This document shows, in pieces, positions 49,431 to 63,300 of a DNA stretch of 64,000 nucleotides (position 1 is its first letter; each line of letters opens with the position of its first letter). Location: the NCBI RefSeq assembly GCF_932526225.1, contig NC_064045.1, forward strand, positions 5,407,498 through 5,471,497. Reading direction: 5' to 3'. Source of the stretch: Nematostella vectensis (taxonomy: Eukaryota > Cnidaria > Anthozoa > Actiniaria > Edwardsiidae). The position numbers were made by a program, and so were the translations under genes. The notes under the pieces were generated by a model, which worked only from the letters and a program-made list of their open reading frames with translations, did no database searches and was not told the DNA's origin.

Positions 49431-50079
49431 GCGAACCTTAGGTGGTGGGGCAAGATGAAATGAGAAGAGACATTTACGAAACATTTACTTTATACACTAA
49501 TTTCAAATAAGGTTGTACTCGGAGAATCTTTTTAACCCGCAGTTCTTCATGGGTATCAAGTAAATAAGCGTAGTTAAAATTCAAATCCAGGTTTCGAAAG
49601 CTGTACAATTCTAATTCATGTTGTAATGAACATTATCATGGCAAAGTTTCAGCCATTATACGTTACCCATGAACAACCGCGGGTTACGACACATTCTCGG
49701 GTGCACCCTTTTGTAAAATAGTTATCTCACTGGGCAATTAGGTAGATAAAAAATCAGAGTGATTTATTATTTATGAAAGCTTTATAAAAGTCCTACACAC
49801 ACTTAATTGTCGGCTGCTTATATAAGGGCAAGCACTATAAATTGCGCTACGCAAGGGAATTATTGTTTCAAATATTTTAATAGAAAATATGCAAAAGGTG
49901 CATTTCAACGGCACCGAATATTTGTAGAATCGCTAATACTGTAGCTGTGAACAAAAAAAACTTAAAATGACTGACTCATAAATACATATGGAACCATGTT
50001 GGCAAAATGTTCGCAAAACGAGGTATTTAATTCATCATGAGAGTAAGTTGTTTTATATAATAGCAAGATAGCACAAGAT

Positions 50080-50170
50080 AAGAGAGGGACACTTTGGTAT
50101 TACCCGCGCGCCATGTCGATTCCGAATCTGGCTATTTTTAGTAACCACCACCCCACCACTGCGCGTAAGC
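50080..50170. repeat. Dispersed repeat, copy 2 (pair with 46705-46812)
   Basis: Same sequence and orientation as copy 1, with a few substitutions (GGGACACTTTGG for GGGACTCTTTGG; AATCTGGC for AATCCGGC). Confidence 0.8.
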
Positions 50171-51176
50171 ATTTTTACTTTAAAATACCGTTTTAAAATA
50201 CCGGAGCATGAAAATCCTCTTCAAAACTAAAATACCACACAAATTTTTATTGTTATCTTTGTTACATACATTACTATACCCTCCTTAGGCGAAAGTCCAA
50301 AAGTGGTATTATCCATGAGCCGTATTCGAGGCAAATCCATGCTAATGAAGCTGAAACAATCGACTTGATAAATTTGCATGTATTTCCATTGTATACGGCT
50401 CATGGATAATAAGACGTTTGAACTTAGCCTAAATTATTATTTTGATTCAAAGATCGTTATTGTCAGTGAGAACTGAATCTTAAGTAGTCGTACTTGCTAA
50501 AGTACCTCCACACCACAGAAAAGTGCGGATCCTCGAAACAGAACCCCAAGGTATAGCCACATATAAAGTATAAAAAAAGAAAAGGTCAGAAAACAACTTT
50601 ACAGACACACGCCAGCAGAAATTCATAGACTACATCAAAACAAACACTGGAATATCAATGAAAGTTGACCATTCACCAATTGTGGGCGTGTCCACATTGT
50701 TTCGAAGTGATAGTCGATAATCATAATCATACATGTAATCATTACCTAGGTAACGGCAGTCCAAGGGTAACTCTCTGGCACACTCGCGTAGGAAGGTCGC
50801 CCTACGTACACCCATTGGCTATAAACCTTATCTTAACGAATTTTTCGGGGTGTCAGTGAAGGCTTCCAATTTTGTCTTGGAGAATTTGAAAAGGATGCGC
50901 TAGAAAAAAAAACATCTTGTAGTTCTTCGTCTTGTAACAACGTTCAGAAAACCCGGGACCTACCCCCAAACCAAAGCGTCTTCTGGTTGTTACAGAAGCA
51001 ACTAATACCTCAACAAAGTGAAAAAAAAAAGTTATTTGCAAAGAGCGAAGCAAACGGACATATAAAAGCACGAGTAAGAAAAATTAACCTGCGCCGGGAA
51101 GCTAAAAACGGATAAGTAGTAGAATTTTCTCACTGTAAAGACTCTAGAAGGTTACACACGCAAAGCGTCATGAAGA

Positions 51177-51182
51177 TTTATT
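51177..51182 (-). terminator. ABAT polyadenylation signal AATAAA
   Basis: The minus strand reads GAATAAATCTTC about 150 bases after the ABAT stop codon, a normal distance for a polyadenylation signal. No other gene competes for it. Confidence 0.6.
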
Positions 51183-51212
51183 CAAGTTCATAGAGAAAAG
51201 TCGCTGATCGGT

Positions 51213-51340
51213 TGTTAGACCTGGTGAGTTGAAAGGGCTGGTAGGTTGCTAGGGATGGTAGGTTGCTAGGACTACTGAGTTGCTAAGGCTGGTGAGTTGC
51301 TAGGGCTGGTAGGCTGCTAAGGCTGGTGGTTGCTAGGCCG
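51213..51340. repeat. 17-bp degenerate tandem repeat at the ABAT stop/3' UTR
   Basis: Plus-strand units like TGGTAGGTTGCTAGGGC repeat about seven times. The last unit includes the CTA that is the ABAT stop codon (51335-51333), so the terminator codon sits in the repeat. Confidence 0.75.
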
Positions 51341-54300
51341 AGGCGGTCTTCTGAGATCCCTTCATGCCATTCAGCACGCTGTCCATGGTATTGACGGCGA
51401 GGTCCAGATGCTTGTGGCCGAAGATAAGTGCGGGGCGGAATCGGACTGTTTTGACGCCGCAGCCGTCCATATCGACACCTGAAGGAACAGAAGCGATCGC
51501 TAGTTAGCTCCATTAGGAAATTCATCAACAGCCAGGCGCGTGTCCAGAGGGAATGGCGTCAGAGGGGTCCGAACCCCATTCTTCTCACGTGACGAGATTA
51601 GTTCGACTCCGGTTGACCCCGTATATTTAAGCTAGCCAGGTGCGCGGGTGATAGCAACTACAAAATAGGAAGAATGTGGCAGCAATCTACCGTTTTCACG
51701 ATGTTGCGTGCGCATGATGTTGCGAAATGCCACAGACTGGAGGGCCACAGGTGATCCTAAATGCGGACGAAGGAGAATTTGACTCTGGCGCCAACTTGAC
51801 TAAAGGCATGATGTTCTATAGATTCGGATTCGTCTGAAAACTCCACTTCGTACTCCATTTTAGATCAGCTGTCGCCCGGCAGTGTGTGGCATTTTTTATG
51901 CGCGCGCATAATTGATGAAGACAAGAAGTTTGAGTTTCCTATAATATGGGGTTGAGTCCGAATCAAAATTAATACACCATACCCACTTGTCTGCCACGTG
52001 TTCTATCGCCCTTATAACTTTCCTGTTTTGTTTTGTTCTTTTCGCAAGAGGGGGAGATATATCTTGTGGAGTCTTTACCGTTGTTTCTCATTAGGCCCAG
52101 GAACTTGGTTCTCGTTTCGAGATCAGGAAGGTCAATGCCACAGAATGTTCCCAAGCCACGCGCTTTCGACACAAACTCGGGGTGTCGCTCCTATGACAAA
52201 TAGACACAAAGGTTAGCTACATATAAACTTCGATACATACGATAGGCAAAAAGAGAAAACCCTTGAAAAAGCCCCTTGTCAATGTTTCCCTTACCTGAAC
52301 AGCAACCCCTTGAAAAAGGCCTTTTCCGAACTCTGGTGTGAACTACAATAGATTGTTTCCCTTAATTCAATGCACTGCAGCCCCTTGAGTCGCTCCTTGC
52401 CGACATCGGCTGTGTATAACAGACTGTTTCCCTTACCTCAATGAACTGTACAGTACCCCCTTGAGACGCTCCTTGCCGACATCGGCTGTGTACCATTTAA
52501 CAGACTGTTTCCCTTACCTCAATGAACTGTACAGTAGCCCCTTGAGTCGTTCCTTGCCGACATCGGCTGTGTATAACAGACTGTTTCCCTTACCTCAATG
52601 AACTGTACAGTACCCCCTTGAGACGATCCTTGCCGACATCGGCTGTGTATAACAGACTGTTTCCCTCACCTCAATGAACTGTACAGTACCCCCCTTGAGA
52701 CGCTCCTTGCCGACATCGGCTGTGTACCATTTAACAGACTGTTTCCCTTACCTCAATGAACTGTACAGTAGCCCCTTGAGTCGCTCCTTGCCGACATCGG
52801 CTGTGTATAACAGACTGTTTCCCTTACCTCAATGAACTGTACAGTACCCCCTTGAGACGCTCCTTGCCGACATCGGCTGTGTATAACAGACTGTTTCCCT
52901 CACCTCAATGAACTGTACAGTAGCCCCTTGAGACGCTCCTTGCCGACATCGGCTGTGTATAACAGACTGTTTCCCTCACCTCAATGAACTGTACAGTACC
53001 CCCTTGAGTCGCTCCTTGCCGACATCGGCTGTGTATAACAGACTGTTTCCCTTACCTCGATGAACTGTACAGTAGCCCCTTGAGTCGCTCCTTGCCGACA
53101 TCGGCTGTGTATAACAGACTGTTTCCCTCACCTCGATGAACTGTACAGTACCCCCTTGAGATGCTCCTTGCCGACATCGGCTGCGTATAACAGACTGTTT
53201 CCCTCACCTCAATGAACTGTACAGTACCCCCTTGAGACGCTCCTTGCCGACATCGGCTGTGTATAACAGACTGTTTCCCTTACCTCAATGAACTGTACAG
53301 TACCCCCTTGAGACGCTCCTTGCCGACATCGGCTGCGTATAACAGACTGTTTCCCTCACCTCAATGAACTGTACAGTAGCCCCTTGAGACGCTCCTTGCC
53401 GACATCGGCTGCCTATAACAGACTGTTTCCCTCACCTCAATGAACTGTACAGTACCCCCTTGAGACGCTGCTTGCCGACATCGGCTGTGTATAACAGACT
53501 GTTTCCCTCACCTCAATGAACTGTACAGTACCCCTTGAGACGCTCCTTGCCGACATCGGCTGTGTATAACAGACTGTTTCCCTCACCTCAATGAACTGTA
53601 CAGTAGCCCCTTGAGACGCTCCTTGCCGACATCGGCTGTGTATAACAGACTGTTTCCCTCACCTCAATGAACTGTACAGTAGCCCCTTGAGACGCTCCTT
53701 GCCGACATCGGCTGTGTATAACAGACTGTTTCCCTCACCTCAATGAACTGTACAGTAGCCCCTTGAGACGCTCCTTGCCGACATCGGCTGTGTATAACAG
53801 ACTGTTTCCCTCACCTCAATGAACTGTACAGTACCCCCTTGAGTCGCTCCTTGCCGACATCGGCTGTGTATAACAGACTGTTTCCCTCACCTCAATGAAC
53901 TGTACAGTAGCCCCTTGAGACGCTCCTTGCCGACATCGGCTGTGTATAACAGACTGTTTCCCTCACCTCAATGAACTGTACAGTACCCCCTTGAGACGCT
54001 CCTTGCCGACATCGGCTGTGTATAACAGACTGTTTCCCTCACCTCAATGAACTGTACAGTAGCCCCTTGAGACGCTCCTTGCCGACATCGGCTGTGTATA
54101 ACAGACTGTTTCCCTCACCTCAATGAACTGTACAGTAGCCCCTCGAGACGCTCCTTGCCGACATCGGCTGTGTATAAAAGACTGTTTCTCTCACCTCAAT
54201 GAACTGTACAGTAGCCCCTTGAGATGCTCCTTGCCGACATCGGCTGTGTATACCAGACTGTTTCCCTTACCTCAATGAACTGTACAGTAGCCCCTTGAGA

Positions 54301-57300
54301 CGCTCTTTGCCGACATCAGCTGCGTATAACGTTTCCCTCACCTCAATGAACTGTACAGTACCCCCTTGAGTCGCTCCTTGCCGACATCGGCTGTGTATAA
54401 CAGACTGTTTCCCTCACCTCAATGAACTGTACAGTAGCCCCTTGAGACGCTCCTTGCCGACATCAGCTGTGTATAACAGACTGTTTCCCTCACCTCAATG
54501 AACTGTACAGTACCCCCTTGAGACGCTCCTTGCCGACATCGGCTGTGTATAACAGACTGTTTCCCTTACCTCAATGTACTTTAGCCCCTTAAGAAGCTCC
54601 TTGCCGACTTCTTCTGTGTACTCTATAACAGATTGTTCCCCTTGAGCCGCTTGTAGCCTTGTTGACCTTTGCTGTGTACTCTATATCAGATTGGTAACCT
54701 TACCTAAATATACGGTAGCCCCCCGATAAGCCACTTGTTGACCTCGGCTGTATACTCTATAAAATTGTTCCCCTTACCTCAATGTACAGTAGCCCCCCGA
54801 TAAGCCCCTTGTCGACCTCGGCTGTACACTCTATAAATTGTTCCCCTTACCTCAATGTACAGTAGCCCCTTGAGAAGCTCCTTGCCGACCTCGGTTGTGT
54901 ACTCTATAAAATGGTTCCCTCACCTCAATGTACTGTAGCCCCTTGAGAAGCTCCTTGCCGACCTCGGCTGTGTACTCTATAAAATTGTTCCCCTTACCTC
55001 AATGTACGGTAGCCCCCCGATAAGCCCCTTGTCGACCTCGGCTGTACACTCTATAAATTGTTCCCCTTACCTCAATGTACAGTAGCCCCTTGAGAAGCTC
55101 CTTGTCGACCTCGGCTGTACACTCTATAAATTGTTCCCCTTACCTCAATGTACAGTAGCCCCTTGAGAAGCTCCTTGCCGACCTCGGCTGTGTACTCTAT
55201 AAGGTTGTCCTTTCTGATGACCTTGAGTACCTCTCGGAGCAGAATCATCTTATTTGGGTCACCCATCCACGTGTTAAAGATGCGGAATGGCTGAAGTATG
55301 CAAAAACAAGCAATACCATTAAAGTTGAAAATTTCCAGTTGCGGATCCGAGGTAAAGCTCCAAGGCCTTTCTCCCAATTCAGACTTTAATTAGAGAATGA
55401 GTGTATAGAATCTAAAATTCACAGATAAGCCTTTGCTGTATGTTTTACAGATGGAAAAAGGTTCCCCCTCTGTGGTGCCTCCCTTTGAAAAAAATCGTGC
55501 GGATCTGTCCATGAAAAAAAACATGAAAAATAAAGGTAGATACTACATAAAACAAGGGCGTAGCCAGGGGGTGGCCCAGGGAGCCCACCCCCCACCCCCC
55601 TTCTAGCAGCAGCCAAAAATACAGTAAATGTATTAGACATTATCTAAAATACAGGAGAAAATGCATCAAAAGGACCTTTGGAGCCCTCTCCTGTTAAAAA
55701 TCCTTGCTACGCTGCTGTACACTCTTTTTTTTATAAGAACGTTTAATTTTCAGTTGAGGCTAGGCCGTTATTATTTTGGAGTTCTTTTAAGGCTGTATAT
55801 GTTGTTGACAATGTTCTTAAATTTAGTGTATGTGCCAATGAATTACTAGGAAGCGAATTACATAAATGATCAATAGCAATTATAATATTTAAGGTTGTTA
55901 TTCCGAGTAAAATTTGATTCTGTTTTTTAGAACATATTAAAAAAGTAATATTTTTCTGCTATTCTAGCCTCGGCACGTTCTAAGCATGTTCTAAAAATTT
56001 GGTGAAATCCAAAGCTGGACGTTATAAAAAAGGATCCTCAGATTCGAGCCCTGGCACTGTTATGTTACAAAGACTAGATGAAATCTGTCAAATCTTCTAA
56101 TAAAAGTTTATACATTATTTGGCAGAGTAAATATGCATCCAAAAAGAGAAGAGCTGCTTACCGCACTTGGACGGAACTCATGTTTGTAGTAGAATCCACC
56201 GATGGCCATCTTCTTGGAGAAGGTCACGAAATCAGGAGCCTCGTCAAGGTCCCAATGCTCATGTGCCCTGAGAGACAAAGCAAAACAAGAAATTGCCAAA
56301 ATAAATAATGATAATGATAACGTTCATGAACACCAAGAGACGAGGAAGCCAGAAGGCAAGATACTAAATGATAACCTCTGTTTAGCTCTTGAAATACTAA
56401 TAAATGAAGAATAACAAAAGTGATAAACTGTAATCAAGTTGAGGTTGCAAGGTGCGTTGAGCCCACAGGAAGCCATATCATTTGAGAAAATCATAGCTTG
56501 TGTTTCATAAGAGTCTTGTGACAACTTAAAGTTATGGGGTGCATTGAGCCCACAGGACGCCATATCATTTGAGAAAATCATAGCTTGTGTTTCATAAGAG
56601 TCTTGTGACAACTTAAAGTTATGGGGTGCATTGAGCCCACAGGACGCCATATCATTTGAGAAAATCATAGCTTGTGTTTCATAAGAGACTTGTCACAACT
56701 TAAAGTTATGGGGTGCGTTGAGCCCACAGGACGGCATATCATTTGAGAAAATCATAGCTTGTGTTTCATAAGAGACTTGACACAACTTAAAGTTATGGGG
56801 TGCGTTGAGCCCACAGGACGGCATATCATTTGAGAAAATTATAGCTTGTGTTTCATAAGAGACTTGTCACAACTTTAAGTTATGGGGTGCGTTGAGCCCA
56901 CAGGACGCCATAGCATTTGAGAAAATCATAGCTTGTGTTTCATAAGAGACTTGTCACAACTTAAAGTTATGGGGTGCGTTGAGCCCACAGGACGGCATAT
57001 CATTTGAGAAAATCATAGCTTGTGTTTCATAAGAGACTTGTCACAACTTAAAGTTATGGGGTGCGTTGAGCCCACAGGACGCCATAGCATTTGAGAAAAT
57101 CATAGCTTGTGTTTCATAAGAGACTTGTCACAACTTAAAGTTATGGGGTGCGTTGAGCCCACAGGACGCCATATCATTTGAGAAAATCATAGCTTGTGTT
57201 TCATAAGAGACTTGTCACAACTTAAAGTTATGGGGTGGAATGAGCCCACAGGACGGCATAGGAGTGCTGGTACAGTACATGCGACACAGTTATGTACTAT

Positions 57301-60300
57301 AATAAGGCTTATCATATTACTCTTTCAAATAAATTACATAAGTATTGTCCATTTGATGTTAATTATTTTTTCCTAGATTAAGATAAATTTCCTGATTGAG
57401 ATTATATTATTTACTACTGCATGTTGCATAATTAAACTAATGCCTGTGCTGAACTTACCAAAATTTACCAGTCGATCCGACACCTGTCTGCACTTCATCA
57501 ACAATAAAAGCAGTGCCAAACTAAAAAAAACAAGATTCGACAAAAATAAGAAAGTAGCAAGCAAACAGAGAGGATTAATAGTATTATGTGTTGAAAATCA
57601 CATATTTGCAGCAAATATTACATCAATGAAATGGCCTCGGGGGGATTCTCCCTAAAAAAATAAACATATGTCTTATCCCTCAGGGTTTAAAATCATCCTT
57701 GGGACACAGTAAGTGGCCAAGTAAAAAGGAGAAGGAAAAGAAATCTTTTCCCCTCTTTCTTTCGTCTTTGCACATACGTTCGCTTCCCGTCTCTGCAATG
57801 CCCTGGGTCCTCAAGGATGGGTATAAAATTCGCCCCAAGTGCTATCCCTTAGGGTATTTTTAAAATCTGCTATCCCTTAGGATATAAAATTCGCCCAAGT
57901 GCTATCCCTTAGGGTCTTCTGGAAATCTGCTATCCCTTGGGGTGTCTACGAGGGGACCCATTCCCCAATGCCATCCCCCCCCCCCGAAAATATGGCTCAG
58001 ATATAGTCTCACAAGCTTGTCCTACCTCTTTACAGATTGCCTGCAATCCTTTGAAGAAATTTGGGGATGCATGATTATCACCTGAAAGCAATAATATAAT
58101 ATTGTAGATTTCCATAGCGCCTTTTAGCATGACAAGATGATCAAAAGCATTTCACATTTAAAATATTGTTGTTAATATTGTTGTTAAATAAGGATTTAAT
58201 TGCCCCGTCTTGGAACAGAGGAACACAAGATTCTAGTAACCTCACATACCGTAAATGATCTAATAAACGCCTGGGGCATTTATAAGATTTTAAAGGTAAG
58301 CTGAGGGGGGGGGGGGGGGGGCTTCATTAGAAAGGAGGCTTTCTTTAGATAGGGCGTGTTTATTAGATCATCTACAGTACGTTCAAAAAGTCAAATTCAG
58401 GGTTGAGAAACAGAAAATCTTATCCATGTCTAGACCAGGAATTGAACCTGGTAAAAGCCCACAGTCACTCAGAAAGAAACTTATCAAGATGAGTCAATGG
58501 TTGAAGCAGTTATGTAACAATATGACCACCCCAAAATAGATTACATCTGTGGTAGCAGTCGTACCTCCTTCCGCTTGTATTGGTTCAGTAATGAGTGCAG
58601 CAACAGGTTTTCCTGCCTTGTTCCATGTGCTGATAATTTCTTTTACCTGATGAATACAAAATTGTTCTTAAAGAAGGACCTGAGGTATTAAAAGGCATGT
58701 TTCCATGGGCAAAATTGCTTTAGTTGTCAGTAGACCTCTGAGCTAGGCGGAGGTCTACTGACATTAACGCAACTAGAATTTTCGGTTTTCTCAAAATAAT
58801 ATCTCAAAATAAATAAAAAAACCCATAAAAGGACTCTGTATTATAAAAGGATAATAATCATCAGTCCCAAATAACATCAATATGCAACCTAATGATGTCT
58901 CAAAATACTAAAAATAGCTGGTAAAATTAATTAGAAGTTGGTAAAACAGAGCTGTTGTCAAAAACTTGCAAAGATGCTGCCATTTTTTGCACGTGAAAAT
59001 TCAAAATAAACGTATTTATATTATAGATATGTTTCATTTTTTACCACAAAAAGATCAGGGATGGTTTTTTGAGGAGGTGTGTAGGGTATTAAATTTATTA
59101 TGTTTCTATTATTTCTTTAAAAATTTTCAGTGTTTATGGCACATAGGAAAGAAAGTTGGTAGAGCTCTCCACTACTTGGGGGTTTGAGTGAGTCGCCATC
59201 TGCCCACGGGCACGGCCTTTTATACAGCAGGTGCAGCCCCTGCACACCGACGCACAATATGGGTATATTATACTGCAGGTCCATCTACAAAAAAGTAGCC
59301 AACCAAATTAGCTACGTACCCAACTCTTTCCTGGCTCCCCTAAGAGCATTTATACTGTACCTCATCAAGGCATCGCTGCTCTTCTGCTGCATTCTCATGC
59401 TGATGTTCTTCAAGAGGGTACTTCAACTTAGGGAATGTTGCAACAGGCCAGTCAAATGATGGGATGTCAACCTTATGGATGGCTTTTGACCTTGTAAGGG
59501 TAAGAGAGCCTAGAATTGAGATAAGTAGGGATAAATTTAGAAAATAATAAGCGCTAAAACTTTCAGATGGAAGAAATTGCAATCCATTAGATGTAGAGTG
59601 CAGTATTTATAGAGGGTGTGTGTAGTTGAACTGTTCAACTTACAGTATCTCTCTCATATATAAGTAAAGCCTGTTCCAGTATCCAGCTTTTTAGGCTCAA
59701 AACTAAGAAATGGTTTAACAGACTTTACTGCAATCAGAATCAAATGCAAAGGGAAGAGAAAGAAAGTAAGTGATCTTGTCTCTGTGTTAAAAAAAATCAG
59801 GCAAGTTGATGGGCAAAAGCTATTTCTAACTAAAGACCTTTTTGCAGTTGAAATTAAATACTTGTGACACCTGTGGTTTAACACCAAGAAGAGGCTCATC
59901 ATGTGTATTACTTAAAAACAAATAAACAATAGAACACACAAGAAAGCAACATTTTGTGAAATTTACAGTAATAATTCATAGCATTTCTGCTGAAAACATG
60001 CCTTTTCGAACCTCTCTTTGGTGTTAAACCACAGGCCTCACAAGTATTGTATAACTAACAAACCATGAAAAGGTCTATTGTGTGGGTGCCTTGTTACTCT
60101 GTATCCTAAGTATTATTACCTAGTGTACGTCCATGGAATCCTCCAGTAAATGATAACACCGTGTATGGTGGAGAACCTGGGGCCTGTGGGCAAGTATACC
60201 ATAATCAAAAGAGCCTAGGGCCTTTAGACATAGATACACGAAAGATCACATGTAAAATGACAAAACAGTGTATAGTAAAAAAACAGGGCCTTTAAACTTA

Positions 60301-63300
60301 CTGTAAGTACATGAAAGATCACATTTAATGACATGACAGTGTATTGTATCGTAACAAATCCAGGACCTTTAGACACACCATTTTTATACATGAAAGATCC
60401 CTAAATAAAACGATGCGAGAATGTACTATATGGTTACAAACCAACGGCAAATGTGCAGATGGACCACCAAACAACAATGATTGAAACAGAAAACCAGTGT
60501 TCAATCCTGGGAAAGAAAATATTGGAGAGATCTGTTCTTAGAAAAATATTAAAATAAATAAAAATAATAAAAGAATATATGGAGTCTGTAATTAGAAGCT
60601 GCTGATGTATCTCTGGCATAAACACGATTGTTAAAATAGTTATATACATATTGTTATTCGCAAGAGTACAGTATCTGATCTTACTTGTCCCTTCATGCAA
60701 GTAATCATGTCTTCTTCCGTCGGAGTTTCTGAACCCCTCTCTCTATTCTGTGAGAAAAAATAACAGTTGTAGTGTCACAACATTTCATGTGTTCTTCTTT
60801 TAGTCCAGAAATTGTACATGCTGTGAGGTCAATATACCATATGCAGGCAGTCTTGATGGTATTTTGGGTATGGGTAATGCCTGGTGCATACTAGTAACAT
60901 AAAGACATGGGCGCGCACACTCTGTTAACTATACAATACAGTAGTGACATGGACAGGGCTTTCATCAACTTTCAGAGTAGGCGTTGGAGATTGATAAGTA
61001 GGGCCGGTGGAAGTCATTTTTATCTTTTCAGTTCAAGACTTTTTATAAAAAAAATTAGCCGGGGCTTGGTGGAAAATAGCCGCGCCTCCGCCGGTCGCTG
61101 GGGCCTAATGAAACCCCTGATGAAAATACAGTAATGACATAAATGAAAAAAACATGTTGTTATGTTGTTATGTCCAGGTTGTTATGTCAGGCTTATGTCA
61201 AAATGTCGAACCATTTACACTTGAACATAGAGATAGGAGTGTGCGCGCCCATGTGGTTATATCACTAGTGGGTACCAGGCATAAAAAACATGTACTTATT
61301 TTGTACGATGAATTCTACATGCTCTAGAATCTTATAATAATTTGTACGTCTGTACATGGTGTAGTTACTGTACCAACATGTTCTGACTTACCCTGTACCA
61401 AATGCAGGCGGCCTTGATGGCGTTCTCATTTGCACATGTCCCACATGCCATGGTTGTGACCTCAGTTAGGCCTTTAGGGGAAACCTGAAAAATGTGCCCT
61501 TCATAAGACAACAGGTGAAGCTTTCTATAACCATTAGGTCAAGAGGTCAGGGAGACAATTTTTTCACAGCTCCTTTATTTCATCTTGAGAACAAAATACA
61601 GTACATAGAAAAATAGTAATTTACAAAAACAAAATACAAAATAATATAGTGACTCACTGATAAGACTGACTCCTTCAGGTTTTTTGGGAGAGTTTTTGGA
61701 GGAAGTAGACCAAGTGCAGATCGGTTGATGATGGAAGACTATAACAAAGATCAGTTACAATTGAAGCCTTTTGAAGAACTGAAGAATTCAGCAATTAAAA
61801 TGATTTTATAGGTACAGAGGGTATTACATATATAACCCAATTTATAACTTTTTTTTGATGATTTGATATTCGAAAAGCCAAATCTCTGGTCCATGTAAGG
61901 TATTGATTCTAAACCGTCTTGAACAAAAGCCATGAGTGGTAAAAGCACAAGAATTCTTGTAAATGAACAGCAGAAAATGTACTGCTTCCTTAGTTAATTA
62001 GTGAAGTAACAGTTAAAAAGTGGGTTGACTCACCAGAATCTCAGGATCTTGCATGGCTTTCAACAGTGCTGGGTGGTTGTACCCTAATAAAGATGCAAAA
62101 ATATGGCATAAAATGTACATGTTTTACACTGTATTTATCTTATTTATTCTCCAAAAGCTCCAAAAGAAGCCTCGCTTCTCAGCCAACTGTTTTTTTGGTA
62201 CCATTTCTCATCCTTGGACATTATCCACCGATATTCCAGCCATCAGAAGGGGTTTATTTACTAATTATTTTGTTTTGTGATTCCCTAATTCAATTTTTTT
62301 TCTTGCTAGCACTGCAAGCTTGTGGTTATTGAGTACCTTTTTCTTTCTTTTGTTCCAATGCTATATACAAAGTAATAACTTTAAGTTATGCTACTAACTA
62401 TAGATGCCCTTTATTTATTGAAGGTAAAACATATTTTTTTCTTTTGATTTTGTGGGAACTAAAATTATTCCTAGATTTTGAACATGTAAAAATTTCATCA
62501 TTACAAATTGAACTGCTCATTTATTTCAAAGTTTTTGGAGGAGGCAAAAAGATAATATTGTGTTTGCCCCTAAATCACAGTTGTTGTGTGGGCTATGTCG
62601 CCTGAAATTAAATACCTGCAAAATATTTTTGTTTTCCTTCATATAATTACAAACAAAATTTTCCAAATGTATCATTATTTTTTTTTAATTATGGAAATCA
62701 AAACACTCACCGAGTGGAATGGAAGCAATCTGTTGGTAGACATCAAGCATGACATTCCCATCGGCATCCACAACATAATTCCCCTTGCTCTTCTCAAAGT
62801 CAACAAAGTACTTCATTCCCTTTGAGGACTACAAGCATCAGATATACAAATTTAGTAAACATTAAGAAAACCTTTAAAGGAAAGTTCATGTTCTGACTTA
62901 CAGTTCAGTTAGAATAATTACAATACCTGGATTTCATCTAGTTCCTTGAAGAGTTCCTGGAAATAAATGAATAAAACTTTTAAGGCAAACCAATTAACAT
63001 GGCTTCTGGAATTACGCGCTTGTGCGGAAGCGCATAATCCACAAATTTCTGCATAATCCTGCATAAATTGGCTAAATTTTGAAAGACAAAACATTTAATT
63101 CCACAGCTGATGTGTTCTTTTAGGGTTCTTACCTCTATTTTTCGTAAAAAAAAGAGAGAGATTCTTTGTAAGAGTGCGATATTTGGAACTGAATTTCGAA
63201 AACAAATAAAATGACTAGGCGTTCTTTGCTAAACCGCGAAGGCCTAGGACTAATAATAAAATACCTTTTTTAATTGGCTGGTGGCTAGGAGCTAATGAAA

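Noticed and set aside
55072-55377. 101-codon minus frame covering the ABAT exon and beyond
   Set aside because: Only 55290-55144 is exon; the extension reads through the donor into the first array unit.
58425-58480. tRNA-like T-arm (CCAGGTTCAATTCCTGG on minus)
   Set aside because: A good T-stem/loop and B-box-like word, but no acceptor, D or anticodon arms could be built around it. Possibly a decayed tRNA-derived SINE fragment.
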